Assembly (NCBI GenBank): GCA_000993615.1
Contig: LBWM01000002.1
Coordinates: 1 to 64,000 of the forward strand
Source of the DNA: Candidatus Peregrinibacteria bacterium GW2011_GWF2_39_17
GTDB lineage: Bacteria; Patescibacteriota; Gracilibacteria; UBA1369; UBA12473
Length of the DNA stretch: 64,000 bases
Direction: 5' to 3'
How positions within the stretch are numbered: the first letter of the stretch is position 1; each line of letters starts with the position of its first letter. Of the stretch, positions 51,749 to 61,277 are shown piece after piece. The notes beneath the pieces are model-generated. The model saw nothing but the letters and a program-made list of their open reading frames with translations. It ran no database searches and was not told the origin of the DNA. Position numbers and translations under genes: made by a program.

Positions 51749-52861
51749 ATGAAAAAAATCTTTCTTCCCCTAATCGGGATTCTGCTCAGTAGCTTACTTT
51801 TACTGCCAAAAAGCGAAGCGCAAACCAACACTTCCCAAACCCCATCAATTACCAATCCCACCTGTTTAAACCAATTTAGCGATTTTATAAGTTCCCTACT
51901 TAGCTTTAATAGCCAAAAAGATTATTGGAATGATTTATTAACCCGCAACCAATGCCAACAAGCTGATATTTTTTCTCTTGATGACCAAACCGAAGCCCTC
52001 ATGAAACGTCTTAGAGAAGAATATACTAAACATTGTTCCAGTGCCGAAATCGATCAATACAAACAAGAAATTAGAGAAAAAAAAATGGAATTGCATTTTG
52101 TCCGCTACCTAGTTCCCCTCGATGAGGACACTAATTATCAAAACGATATTGATCAATTCAAAAATGATTTTCAATCCATTAAAACCAACCTCAAAAAAGA
52201 AATGACGCAAATCTATGTTGAAAAAAAACATTGGATTTCTTCAACAAAATTTGATCAACTTTTTGCTAAATGGGAAAGCACCTATGAACACCGGATAGAC
52301 AACTACCTCAGTTGCCCAGATTCTGCCTGGGCACAATTAGCCACTGAATGGACTAATTTTCGTAAAACTCTTCGAGAGATCACCGACCTTTTTAAAAAAA
52401 CAGATGACAATGCCCCATCTGAAATTGATGAATTAAACACCCAAAACAAAGACGAAACTGTTCCTCGAACTAGTGGTGAAAAAAATGCACCCTGGGCAAC
52501 TATTAAAAAATTCATTCAAAAACATATTCAAACCCGCCTAAATGGAGTTGAACCACAAAAAGGTCTTCACGAAATTCTCGATGAGATGAAACAACAAGGA
52601 AAAATTGTTAGTACCAAAGAAGCTCTTTCTCTAACTAATTCCGAAGAAGAACGCTATCAAAAAGATTTAAGCGAAGCTGATTTACGTGCCCGCTACACCT
52701 TACTCTACAAAAAAGGTAGTGCGGAAATTACCGCAGAACTAGTAGCCAAAATTAAAAATCTTTCTGAAATCATTAGTACCACTGCTACCAATGCTGATTA
52801 TCTCCCCGGATGGCAAAAAGCAGCCAAGGCAATCTGGAAAAAACAAGGCAAAGGGATCTAA
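51749..52861 (+). CDS. Secreted helical protein, unknown
   Basis: 370 aa from the ATG at 51749, where a textbook signal peptide begins (MKKIFLPLIGILLSSLLLLPKSEAQ). An in-frame GTG 36 nt upstream would spoil it. The mature protein is highly charged and helical, with Cys at intervals (NPTCLNQF, RNQCQQ, KHCSSAE, YLSCPDS). Its pattern of widely spaced Cys and long helices is shared with the three upstream genes, so the four probably form one secreted set. It is the last gene of the operon; the next gene converges from the other strand 4 nt beyond. Confidence 0.6.
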   Translation: MKKIFLPLIGILLSSLLLLPKSEAQTNTSQTPSITNPTCLNQFSDFISSLLSFNSQKDYWNDLLTRNQCQQADIFSLDDQTEALMKRLREEYTKHCSSAEIDQYKQEIREKKMELHFVRYLVPLDEDTNYQNDIDQFKNDFQSIKTNLKKEMTQIYVEKKHWISSTKFDQLFAKWESTYEHRIDNYLSCPDSAWAQLATEWTNFRKTLREITDLFKKTDDNAPSEIDELNTQNKDETVPRTSGEKNAPWATIKKFIQKHIQTRLNGVEPQKGLHEILDEMKQQGKIVSTKEALSLTNSEEERYQKDLSEADLRARYTLLYKKGSAEITAELVAKIKNLSEIISTTATNADYLPGWQKAAKAIWKKQGKGI

Positions 52862-52865
52862 AAAG

Positions 52866-53894
52866 CTAAATTGGTGAATGCGCTTTGTTAATGACATATG
52901 CTTTAGTCGCCGATTTCCCATACTTTTCTTCCCTTCTCTCAAGAATAACCTTCCACTCACCAGGGAAAGGCACCCTCCCCCAACAATCACAATCACCGAC
53001 GTAAATAATTTTCCCGTAATCCGTACGAATAACCCCATCTCCGCTCATTTTTTCCGTCAAATCCCTACGATCATATAAGCTGACTGGCTGTAATTCGTAA
53101 GCATTCCATTCTATGACCTGACGACCTAACTCAAAAAAAGATTTTACTGTTTTCCTTCCTCGTCCCTTTTCAAAAATCTCACCAGCCGATAATGCCGCCC
53201 TTAATCCTTCCTTAGTGGTTAGGGGTTTAAGTAAACTTAATCTTTTACCAGATGATTCTTTCTCCTTAATCTCAATAGCCAATTTTACTCTAAAAGCATC
53301 AAACAATTTATCGAATTTCCCCTTTTTCAATGTCAAATATAAATTCTGTATTTGCTCAAAATCCTTCCTAGAAGTGAGACCTTCTAACGCCCTATAAACA
53401 GCATTAGCTACATTAGAAGGATGATAAGATTCAAAAACTAAATAATTCTTTTTTTCTATTAATATTTTTTCTAATTCAGCCTTAATTGTTGCTAATATTC
53501 TAGCGCTTTCAAAACATTCATTATCAGTTAGCATATTGGCTAATCTAGAAAAAACGCTATGCGTTTTATCAGATAAAGTTGCATCAATCATTTCCAAGGC
53601 AGACTTTGGAGATTCGCAAACTTTATCTAATTTATGCAGTCCCCTAAATAAAGCAGGCAATGTCAATTGAGCGGATACAACCGGATCTTCTACTTTAAAA
53701 ATCCCAGAATCAGACTTTGCATTTTTTTCCCCTAAATCACTTAAAACTGCGCCACAATCTCTCTTAAACTCTTCCATAATATCTGTTAGCCGCTTATCTG
53801 GGTGTTCTTCAAAAACCTCAAAATCTCTTAAAATTTCACTAGTAGCTAAAGTAGGCAAGCAATTCTCTCCTAAAGAAGTATCGGATTTCGCCAT
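52866..53894 (-). CDS. Hypothetical protein
   Basis: 342 aa, cytosolic, mostly helical to about residue 260. The C terminus has a small, probably beta-rich end (GVIRTDYGKIIYVGDCDCWGRVPFPGEWKVI) with a CDCW motif. There is no signal peptide or membrane segment. I do not recognise a family. It stands alone between the secreted-protein operon and a decayed gene. The tail-to-tail spacing to the operon is 4 nt. It starts with MAKSDTSLGENCLPT, and no Shine-Dalgarno is seen. Confidence 0.55.
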   Translation of the reverse strand: MAKSDTSLGENCLPTLATSEILRDFEVFEEHPDKRLTDIMEEFKRDCGAVLSDLGEKNAKSDSGIFKVEDPVVSAQLTLPALFRGLHKLDKVCESPKSALEMIDATLSDKTHSVFSRLANMLTDNECFESARILATIKAELEKILIEKKNYLVFESYHPSNVANAVYRALEGLTSRKDFEQIQNLYLTLKKGKFDKLFDAFRVKLAIEIKEKESSGKRLSLLKPLTTKEGLRAALSAGEIFEKGRGRKTVKSFFELGRQVIEWNAYELQPVSLYDRRDLTEKMSGDGVIRTDYGKIIYVGDCDCWGRVPFPGEWKVILERREEKYGKSATKAYVINKAHSPI

Positions 53895-54029
53895 AACATA
53901 ATTTTTAAATCTTATAATTATAACACTTTGACGCCAAATATTAAAGAGAAAATCCTTAAAATCTCCCGGGAAACCTTCAATTTAAAACCAAAACCTATTC
54001 ACTTTCTACGCATTTTGTGATTTGATGAA

Positions 54030-54695
54030 AAATCAAACTTAAAAAAATCCTCAAATGCGCGATCACCCTAATCTTCACCTTGGCTTATCTGGCCTAGCGT
54101 TAGGAATTGGCTTATCCCACCCCCAGAACTTAAATCCACAATTCCTGGCCATCCATACGGATATTTAGACCCCAGCGAATTATTAGCACCAGAAATCAAA
54201 GCTGAGTTAGCTCGCCTATTGGCAATTTGTGAACACACCTTAACAGATGTCCAAAATCCAGAACCTAATGGCGCAGAATGTGGCTATTCAAACATCAGTC
54301 CCCCTGGACACGCCTTTTTTGAAATTAGTAGTGAATTTAATGACATCGAAAGACAACCATCTAACACTTATCGATGCAATTTCATTGTTGGACCAGACGG
54401 ACTAAGCGGACAAGGCGCATGGAGAAGTATACCTAATGGTCATCACTATGACACTGCTCAATTTTGGATCACTCCAGATGGCAGTCTTTATGCATCTCAA
54501 CGAGATTCGTTCAACCCCACTGCACAAAAAAAAACAAGAATAGCAGACCATGATGGATCCTTAACAAAATCTCTAACCGCTGTGGCAAAAAAAACCCTAA
54601 ACAGAACAAGCCAATTAACGGCCGATCCCCACTCGCAACAAACCTGCACTGAAGCCGCAAATTTACTTCAAACGCTTGACCAAAATAAGCCTTGA
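54030..54695 (+). pseudogene. Secreted-protein gene with a broken 5' end
   Basis: The uninterrupted part from 54072 to 54695 has coding character well upstream of its only usable start, a TTG at 54219 (HPYGYLDPSELLAPEIKAEL reads as protein). Just before, in another frame (about 54029-54090), lies a signal-peptide-like string KKILKCAITLIFTLAYLA that ends at TAG and has no start codon in its frame. One or two small indels near 54090 and loss of the start would explain this. The C-terminal half holds GHAFFEIS and FIVGPDGLSGQG with no recognised family. The alternative is a shorter intact gene from the TTG at 54219 (158 aa). Confidence 0.5.
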
Positions 54696-54696
54696 A

Positions 54697-54942
54697 TCAT
54701 AATTTCACTGACCCTCTACGCTGATGTAATATCTGCGTAATACTAGTAAGTTTAGTTATAGCTCCGGTTAATCGAGCTCGAATCGTACCTTCAGGCGAAA
54801 TAGCTTTAGTCATTTGAATTGTCATTGGTTTTACCTCAATCCCCACTTTTTCAACTGCCTCATGAACCTCTACCATACAATATGGGCAACATTTATGCAG
54901 AGAAGAAATTGCTTTACAACAGTTAAGGCAATTAAAAATCAT
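54697..54942 (-). CDS. Small Cys-rich protein
   Basis: 81 aa from the internal ATG at 54942. The head CLNCCKAISSLHKCCPYC has two CxxC-like pairs, as in a minimal zinc ribbon, followed by a helix VEVHEAVEKVG and a basic C terminus. A longer frame from 55005 would overlap the upstream HTH gene by 29 nt. It follows an excisionase-like gene on the same strand and its stop is only 2 nt from the end of the decayed gene. Function unknown; DNA- or RNA-binding is possible. Confidence 0.4.
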   Translation of the reverse strand: MIFNCLNCCKAISSLHKCCPYCMVEVHEAVEKVGIEVKPMTIQMTKAISPEGTIRARLTGAITKLTSITQILHQRRGSVKL

Positions 54943-54976
54943 AAGGAGGGGAAACAAAATAAAAATATTCCAAAAC

Positions 54977-55144
54977 CTAAGTTGAATACCTCTCAATAAA
55001 ATCATCTAAAGCCTCTTCCCTAATCCGGTAAACACGTCCCAATTTAACGGCTTTAAGCTTTTTGGCCTTAATCAGTTTTAAAACCGTTAGATGGTGGATT
55101 TGCAACCTACTCGCCACCTGTTCGGCCGTTAATAAATGAGACAT
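54977..55144 (-). CDS. Excisionase-family HTH protein (MerR-like winged helix)
   Basis: 55 aa. LLTAEQVASRLQIHHLTVLKLIKAKKLKAVKLGRVYRIREEALDDFIE is the complete excisionase/HTH_17 pattern: helix, turn, recognition helix, a KAVKLGR-type wing and a C-terminal helix. Such small proteins bind DNA as excisionases, antitoxins or regulators. Residues VKLGRVYRI correspond to the usual vKlGr.wRf wing. It lies 317 nt upstream of, and opposite to, the large YD-repeat gene, so local regulation of that gene is possible. There is no integrase nearby to make it a true excisionase. Confidence 0.75.
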   Translation of the reverse strand: MSHLLTAEQVASRLQIHHLTVLKLIKAKKLKAVKLGRVYRIREEALDDFIERYST

Positions 55145-55336
55145 AAGGTAAAACCTTTGAAAAGCCAGATAACCATTTTTTCAATTTTAATATACTGTGC
55201 CATATTTTAGCAAGCTTAAAAATATTTTCTGAAGTTTTACTATCTTTAACTTATTTTAATAATAGATAATTATATTTTTTTTAATTTTATAAATTTTAAT
55301 AGCTTTTTATAGATATTTATTATAGTTTATTAAACT

Positions 55337-55365
55337 TTATTAAATCCAAACTCCCCAATTATAAT
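55337..55365 (+). promoter_or_regulatory. Likely promoter of the YD-repeat gene in an AT-rich region
   Basis: TTATTA (55337-55342), 17 bp, TATAAT (55360-55365). The surrounding 55190-55400 is extremely AT-rich with T/A tracts, typical of an UP-element or a nucleoid-protein target. Nothing else is seen in the 315-nt gap. Confidence 0.45.
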
Positions 55366-55459
55366 CACCAGTTAATAACAATTTCATGTTTATTTAATTT
55401 TTTTGCAAAAAAAATTTCATCTCCCTTTGCTAAGCTCGAGGCATCTTAACCATTCTAAA

Positions 55460-58400
55460 ATGCATTTAAAGCCTCATCCCTTACCCTTATTACTAATCAA
55501 CCTTGCCCTTCTTATTAATTCAATTCTGCCAGCCCAGGCCAGCTCAGGCTACATTTATAATGCCGATATCAAAGAAAATCCCTTTAGTAATCAACATAAT
55601 TCACCCGATGAAACCTCGAGCGACCAAACCCCAATCGCAAAATTTAATGTTGATCCATTTACTGGTTCCGCTACCTACTCCTATCCCTTAATCCTTCCTG
55701 AAGGACGAAAAAATCTCACTCCCTTCCTGAACTTGACCTACAATAGTTCCAATAAAAATAATGCTAATATTATTGGTTATGGTTGGGATATTTCCCAAAA
55801 CTACATTATGCGTAGTGATCGCTTAGGGACTAATCATCTCTACGATCAAACCAATGAATTTCAAATTAACCTCAATGGTACATCCGGAGAATTGAAAGCC
55901 TTAGCACTAACGGACGGCACTCACGGGCAATACGCCAGCCTAATTGAAAATAATTTTTTTACCTATAATTACCAAAGCAATAATAGTTGGGAAGTCATTA
56001 CACCAGATGGAGTTCACTATAATTTTGGGCAAACAGCCGAAACACGCCAAACAGATCCAAATGATTCAAATCGCACCTATAAATGGATGCTTAAAGAAAT
56101 AAAAGACCCAAATGGAAACCATATTAATTTTGAATATTTCAAAGATCAAAATCAAATCTATCCCCTATCAATTAACTATACTGGTCATGAAAATGAAAAT
56201 GGCCTATTTACCATTAACTTTGCTTACGAGATTAGATCAGATGCCTTCTTAAGCTATCGGCCCACTTTCCGCGTTCTAAATCAAAAAAGAATAAAAGAAA
56301 TCAACGTAACTATTAAAAACGATCCGTCTCAAAAAAAATGGCTATTTTCTTATATTAACGGCGATAATACCATTCGCTCACTCCTCAAAACCATTACAGA
56401 ACAAGCAACTAATGAAAACAATGAAACCGTAACCTTACCAGCTACAGAATTTACTTATTCCGATACCGCTTTGACCTGGGAGGAAACTAGCTGGCAAGAA
56501 GATCCTGTTCCAGTCGAATTTATTAGTGACGGGGGAAGCGATACCGGTAATCGTTTAGCTGATATTAACGGTGACTGTTATGTCGATTTAGTTGCCAGTG
56601 AAATTCCGGATAATTCAATCCAAACCAGTTGCTCCCCAAATTGTGATTGTGGCGATGTTTGCATTACTAAAAATGAAACAGCGAGTTTTCTAAATACAAC
56701 CACCAATCATTGGCAAGAAACCTCACAATGGGATAGCGATCTTACATTTTTAGAAAATCAACTCAATTTAATTGATCTTAACGGAGACGAACTCCCTGAT
56801 ATTTACCGTCCCCCTTATTCAAAAGATGCTAGCAACCATGAAAGTTATACTATCAACGAAGGAAATTACTGGGCTGACTACTATCGCTTTGACATGGAAC
56901 CAACCAGCGATGAAGGATATCGACTAGTTGATATCAATGGCGACGGATTAGTGGATCTACTAAGGAAAACAGGAACAACCTACACCGGAGACACTTCTGG
57001 TAATAGCATAAAATTAAACAATGGAAAACTAGGATGGGTAAACGCCGGAAGTCCCTGGCTACTTCCGGCCGCGACAGCTTATTCCGCGCTCTCGAGTCCT
57101 ATTAATTATACCCAGGATAGTGGCATGCGTTTTGCAGATGCCAATGGTGACGGCCTAACAGATATCATCGTAGCCATTGAATATGACAACAGCGACACTG
57201 ATGCAAACGTAAATGAATATATCCAAAAATTATATCTCAATAATGGAAAAGATGGATGGATTGAAGAACCAAATTGGTCAATGCCTGGATATTTTACAAA
57301 AATATATTATCAAAGTGGCAAAACCGGCTGGCTCTCTTCCACCAAAACCAACCAATGTCTTTATGACGTTAATGGCGATGGCCTAATCGATTGGAAAGGT
57401 AATAAAGGGGTCAACGATGGAGTAACTGGATGGCCACATTCCTTTCCCTCTAATGCGCCAGAATGCGGAGGAAGCGTAGGCATTGATAAATACGCGGCCT
57501 ATCGCACTGCTGATCTAAATGGTGATGGGATTATGGACGAATTTGATACTTCAGAAACCAGCTCTGACACGATTACAACAAGCAAAAATCACACTGTTCC
57601 TGATCTTTTATCAACAATCCGCACTACAAAAGGAGGAAGCATCGAAATAAGTTACCAATTCAGCACCCAATATAAAGACACTAATGGCAACCTCCTTAAT
57701 CCACATCTGCCTCTTCCTATAGCAACCGTGTCCCAAATAATTCAAAACAATGGTCTAGACGAAACCGTAACCAGTACTTTTAACTATACCGGCGGACGTT
57801 ATTATCATTATGATACTTTTCGTAGCGAATTTGCTGGCTTTGCCCAAGTTACTGAAAAAACTAACGGCCGCCTTACTAACTATAATTTTGATCAGGGATG
57901 TAAAGCTGGAGATAGTTGCTCAAGCCCTTTTTACTATCCCGGGACAACACTTAAATCATCAACTGATGACACTATTTGGATAGTTGATGGAAATTACAAA
58001 CGTGGGGTTACATCTAGCTCAGTATTTGAGAATACCGGATTTAGTTGGTATAAAATTCAAGTTGTAGATCAAGCAATTATTAATTCACTACCCACCGGTG
58101 AAGTATGGGATAGCGATCGTGACACTTTTAAATATCCTGTAAATTTAGCCAACTATGCTAAAAAGGGCGAACTTATTCAACTAACAATTAGTGACTCAAA
58201 CGGGAATAAATATCTTCAAACAAATTCCCTCTGGGAAGTAACTGATTTAGGCAATCAACGCTATTTCCCAAGCCTTAAAAGCAAAACCGAATTTTCCTTT
58301 GACACCCAAGGAAATCACCAAGAAAAAAGCTGGGAATATAACTATGACCCAAGCATAGGAAAACTCACTCAAATAAAGAACCTCGGAGAAATTAAAGCAG

Positions 58401-61225
58401 ACTTATCTAACGGAAATCAACTTGATCTAAAAAAAGGGGATGAACGAACAACTACTTTTACCTATAGCAAACAAGCAAATTCCAACATAATTACCCTTGA
58501 TCAAGAAACTTATTACGACGCCAATAATCAACAGACCAAAGCCATTGCCTATCAATATGATTCCCGCGGAAATTTAACTCAAATTTCCAATTGGCTAAAT
58601 ACCACAAATCAATGGCTAACCACCAAATTTGATCTTACTGCTAATATCTATGGGTTAACTAATTTTATTACCAACCCCCGTGGCTATAAAACTAATTTTA
58701 GCTATGACGAATTTAATCTCTATCCGCAAAGCAAAACTAATACTTTAGGACACACCACCACTTACGAATACAATTATCTAAATAGCCAAATTAAAACCCA
58801 AAAAAGTGCTAACAATTATCTTTTTTCCACAACCTATGACGGATTCGGCCGTATTCTTACCCAATCGAACCCTGATCCACAAACAGGGATTACTACTCAA
58901 GTATCCAATACAACTTATACTGACACTACTTTCCCCAGCTATACAACAACTAAATCCGCTTCTGTAAACGGAGTTACTATTGAAAATCGTTTTTTCCAAG
59001 ATGGCTGGGGTCGCCTGGTGCAAGAAAAAAAATCTGTAGAAAATGGCTACATTCAAACTGATTATTGGTACGATAATTTCGGGAACCCTAAAACTCAAAC
59101 CTTACCCTATCCAAATACTAATTTCAGTTGGACAGACCGCGACCCAAATCAATATCAAATTCAAAAAACCTACGATCTCCTTAATAGGCTAACTGAAGAA
59201 AAATCACCACAAGGAACAATTAAACATACTTATTCTCTCTGGTCTAAAACTTTAACTGACGCCAATAATCATACTAAAACAAATCACTTTGATGCTTATC
59301 AACAACTCCTTCAAATTGATGAAAATAATACTGACGAAACTTATTCAACCAACTATCAATACAATTCGCTTGGAAAAATTACCAAAATAACTGATGCCCA
59401 AAACAATGAAAGGAATTTTATTTATGATTCGCTATCGCGACTAACCTATCAAGAAGATCTTCATTCCCCTTCAAGTACCGAATTTGGGAAATGGACATAT
59501 ACTTATGACTCAAACAACAATCGCTTAACTCAAACTGATCCTAATAACCAAACTATTACTTGGACTTATGATGATTTAGATCGCATCCAAAACGAAGACT
59601 GGAATAAAGATGGCAACCCTGAAATTAAATTCACTTATGACCAAAGCACAAACGGCATAGGGCTTCTTTCTCAAATTGATACCCAAGACGAAATTATAAT
59701 TTATTCCTATAACCCTCTTGGTAACACAAACCAAGAAACTAAAATTATCGAAGATCAAACCTACATTACAAAAACTGATTACGATTTACTAAATAGAATT
59801 CAAAAAATCACTTATCCGATGGAAGCACTAACCACAAATTATCAATATAATTCTGCAAACCAAATTGAAAAAATACTAAAAGATTCATCACAAAACATCA
59901 TCGCCAACATCGATTATTCACCTGTGTCACAGCCAACTCTAATTGAATACGGCAACGGCACAACAACCACCAACACTTTCGAAGCAGCCAAAAACTATAA
60001 ACTTACCCATAAAATAACTACTGGAAAGTATAGTAAATTTCACGTCGATACAGATCAAGATAGCATTGAAGATAAAAATGATAATTGTCCAAACATGTCC
60101 AACTCCAGTCAAATTGATCTTGACCAAGACCTTATTGGCGATGCTTGCGACAATGATAAAGACGGAGATACCATTAACTCAGACTTAGATTGTGATGATA
60201 AAGATTCCTCTTTAGGTTCCTATGATCTCTACTACCTTGATGCGGATAGCGATGGATATGGAGAAAATCCTGGCATTCAAGTCTGTTTTGGAGACTTTTT
60301 ATGGGGAAACTATGTCAAAAATAACGATGATCTTTTCCCTTTTGATTCTGCAGAATGGACCGATGAAGACCAAGACGGAATCGGAGATAATGGAGATCTA
60401 TGCCCAAAAACTATCCCCTCATCTAAAGATGATCTCATCGATAATCAAGGATGCGCTCAATCACAAATTGATAGCGACCAAGACACCCTAAATGATTATG
60501 AAGAAATTAATGTTTACAAAACAAATCCTCTGCTGATTGATTCCGACCAAGATGCCCTTACTGATGACGAAGAAATCTTTAAATATCAAACAGACCCTAA
60601 CCAATTTGACACTGATCAAAATGGATTACCAGATTCTATCAACGGTTTCGAAGTAAAATTGGACGATACTAATCCCAAATCCACAACTGCAACTAAAGTA
60701 AACATCAAAGGAAAAGCAACCATCATCAGCCTAAATCCTGAGCTTAATAATAATCCCATTAAAGCCGTAGAATATTACCTCAGCAACAATAAAAATAACT
60801 CCTCAAAAGACTTAAGCTGGAAAAATGCTTCACCCATTGACGGAAATTTCGACTCAGAAACAGAATTATATACCTTTAATACTGACAACCTATCTCCTGC
60901 TATCTACACAATTAAAGTACGCTTAAAAGTAGAGATAAATAGCATTACTTTATATAGTGAAGAAATATCCAGCACCCTCACTATTTTACGCGACACCGAT
61001 GGCGATGGACTCAGTGATAATGAAGAAAAAAATCAATGGCACACTAATCCACAAAATTCCGATTCAGATCGGGATCAATTAAAAGATAACGAAGAAATCA
61101 ATATTTACGGCACCAATCCTAACAATAGAGATACTGATAATGACAAATTACCTGATGGAGTTGAAATTTTTCACTATGGTACAGACCCCCTTAAACAAAA
61201 CACCACCCCATTCACCCTCAAATAA
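55460..61225 (+). CDS. SpvB/YD-repeat (Rhs-like) secreted protein with Ca-binding C terminus
   Basis: 1,922 aa residue count by coordinates less the stop. The ATG at 55460 gives a good signal peptide (PLPLLLINLALLINSILPAQA); a TTG 57 nt upstream is less likely. An SpvB/TcaC-like N-terminal domain (FNVDPFTGSATYSYPL, about 60-115) is followed by FG-GAP/VCBS repeats (DINGDGLVDLL and similar, about 360-700) and a mid region. YD repeats (TYDGFGRILTQS, YDLLNRLTEE, YDSLSRLTYQ, about 950-1515) would form the beta-cage wall. The usual Rhs core and C-terminal toxin are absent. Instead there are DxDxDG repeats at 1528-1735 and 1841-1914. I infer a surface-attached adhesin or structural shell. Paralogous repeats occur in the giant protein. 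Confidence 0.85.
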   Translation: MHLKPHPLPLLLINLALLINSILPAQASSGYIYNADIKENPFSNQHNSPDETSSDQTPIAKFNVDPFTGSATYSYPLILPEGRKNLTPFLNLTYNSSNKNNANIIGYGWDISQNYIMRSDRLGTNHLYDQTNEFQINLNGTSGELKALALTDGTHGQYASLIENNFFTYNYQSNNSWEVITPDGVHYNFGQTAETRQTDPNDSNRTYKWMLKEIKDPNGNHINFEYFKDQNQIYPLSINYTGHENENGLFTINFAYEIRSDAFLSYRPTFRVLNQKRIKEINVTIKNDPSQKKWLFSYINGDNTIRSLLKTITEQATNENNETVTLPATEFTYSDTALTWEETSWQEDPVPVEFISDGGSDTGNRLADINGDCYVDLVASEIPDNSIQTSCSPNCDCGDVCITKNETASFLNTTTNHWQETSQWDSDLTFLENQLNLIDLNGDELPDIYRPPYSKDASNHESYTINEGNYWADYYRFDMEPTSDEGYRLVDINGDGLVDLLRKTGTTYTGDTSGNSIKLNNGKLGWVNAGSPWLLPAATAYSALSSPINYTQDSGMRFADANGDGLTDIIVAIEYDNSDTDANVNEYIQKLYLNNGKDGWIEEPNWSMPGYFTKIYYQSGKTGWLSSTKTNQCLYDVNGDGLIDWKGNKGVNDGVTGWPHSFPSNAPECGGSVGIDKYAAYRTADLNGDGIMDEFDTSETSSDTITTSKNHTVPDLLSTIRTTKGGSIEISYQFSTQYKDTNGNLLNPHLPLPIATVSQIIQNNGLDETVTSTFNYTGGRYYHYDTFRSEFAGFAQVTEKTNGRLTNYNFDQGCKAGDSCSSPFYYPGTTLKSSTDDTIWIVDGNYKRGVTSSSVFENTGFSWYKIQVVDQAIINSLPTGEVWDSDRDTFKYPVNLANYAKKGELIQLTISDSNGNKYLQTNSLWEVTDLGNQRYFPSLKSKTEFSFDTQGNHQEKSWEYNYDPSIGKLTQIKNLGEIKADLSNGNQLDLKKGDERTTTFTYSKQANSNIITLDQETYYDANNQQTKAIAYQYDSRGNLTQISNWLNTTNQWLTTKFDLTANIYGLTNFITNPRGYKTNFSYDEFNLYPQSKTNTLGHTTTYEYNYLNSQIKTQKSANNYLFSTTYDGFGRILTQSNPDPQTGITTQVSNTTYTDTTFPSYTTTKSASVNGVTIENRFFQDGWGRLVQEKKSVENGYIQTDYWYDNFGNPKTQTLPYPNTNFSWTDRDPNQYQIQKTYDLLNRLTEEKSPQGTIKHTYSLWSKTLTDANNHTKTNHFDAYQQLLQIDENNTDETYSTNYQYNSLGKITKITDAQNNERNFIYDSLSRLTYQEDLHSPSSTEFGKWTYTYDSNNNRLTQTDPNNQTITWTYDDLDRIQNEDWNKDGNPEIKFTYDQSTNGIGLLSQIDTQDEIIIYSYNPLGNTNQETKIIEDQTYITKTDYDLLNRIQKITYPMEALTTNYQYNSANQIEKILKDSSQNIIANIDYSPVSQPTLIEYGNGTTTTNTFEAAKNYKLTHKITTGKYSKFHVDTDQDSIEDKNDNCPNMSNSSQIDLDQDLIGDACDNDKDGDTINSDLDCDDKDSSLGSYDLYYLDADSDGYGENPGIQVCFGDFLWGNYVKNNDDLFPFDSAEWTDEDQDGIGDNGDLCPKTIPSSKDDLIDNQGCAQSQIDSDQDTLNDYEEINVYKTNPLLIDSDQDALTDDEEIFKYQTDPNQFDTDQNGLPDSINGFEVKLDDTNPKSTTATKVNIKGKATIISLNPELNNNPIKAVEYYLSNNKNNSSKDLSWKNASPIDGNFDSETELYTFNTDNLSPAIYTIKVRLKVEINSITLYSEEISSTLTILRDTDGDGLSDNEEKNQWHTNPQNSDSDRDQLKDNEEINIYGTNPNNRDTDNDKLPDGVEIFHYGTDPLKQNTTPFTLK

Positions 61226-61277
61226 AACTACCTACGACAACCCACAAGGTATTGAGCAAAGATCCTTAAAAAACTTT

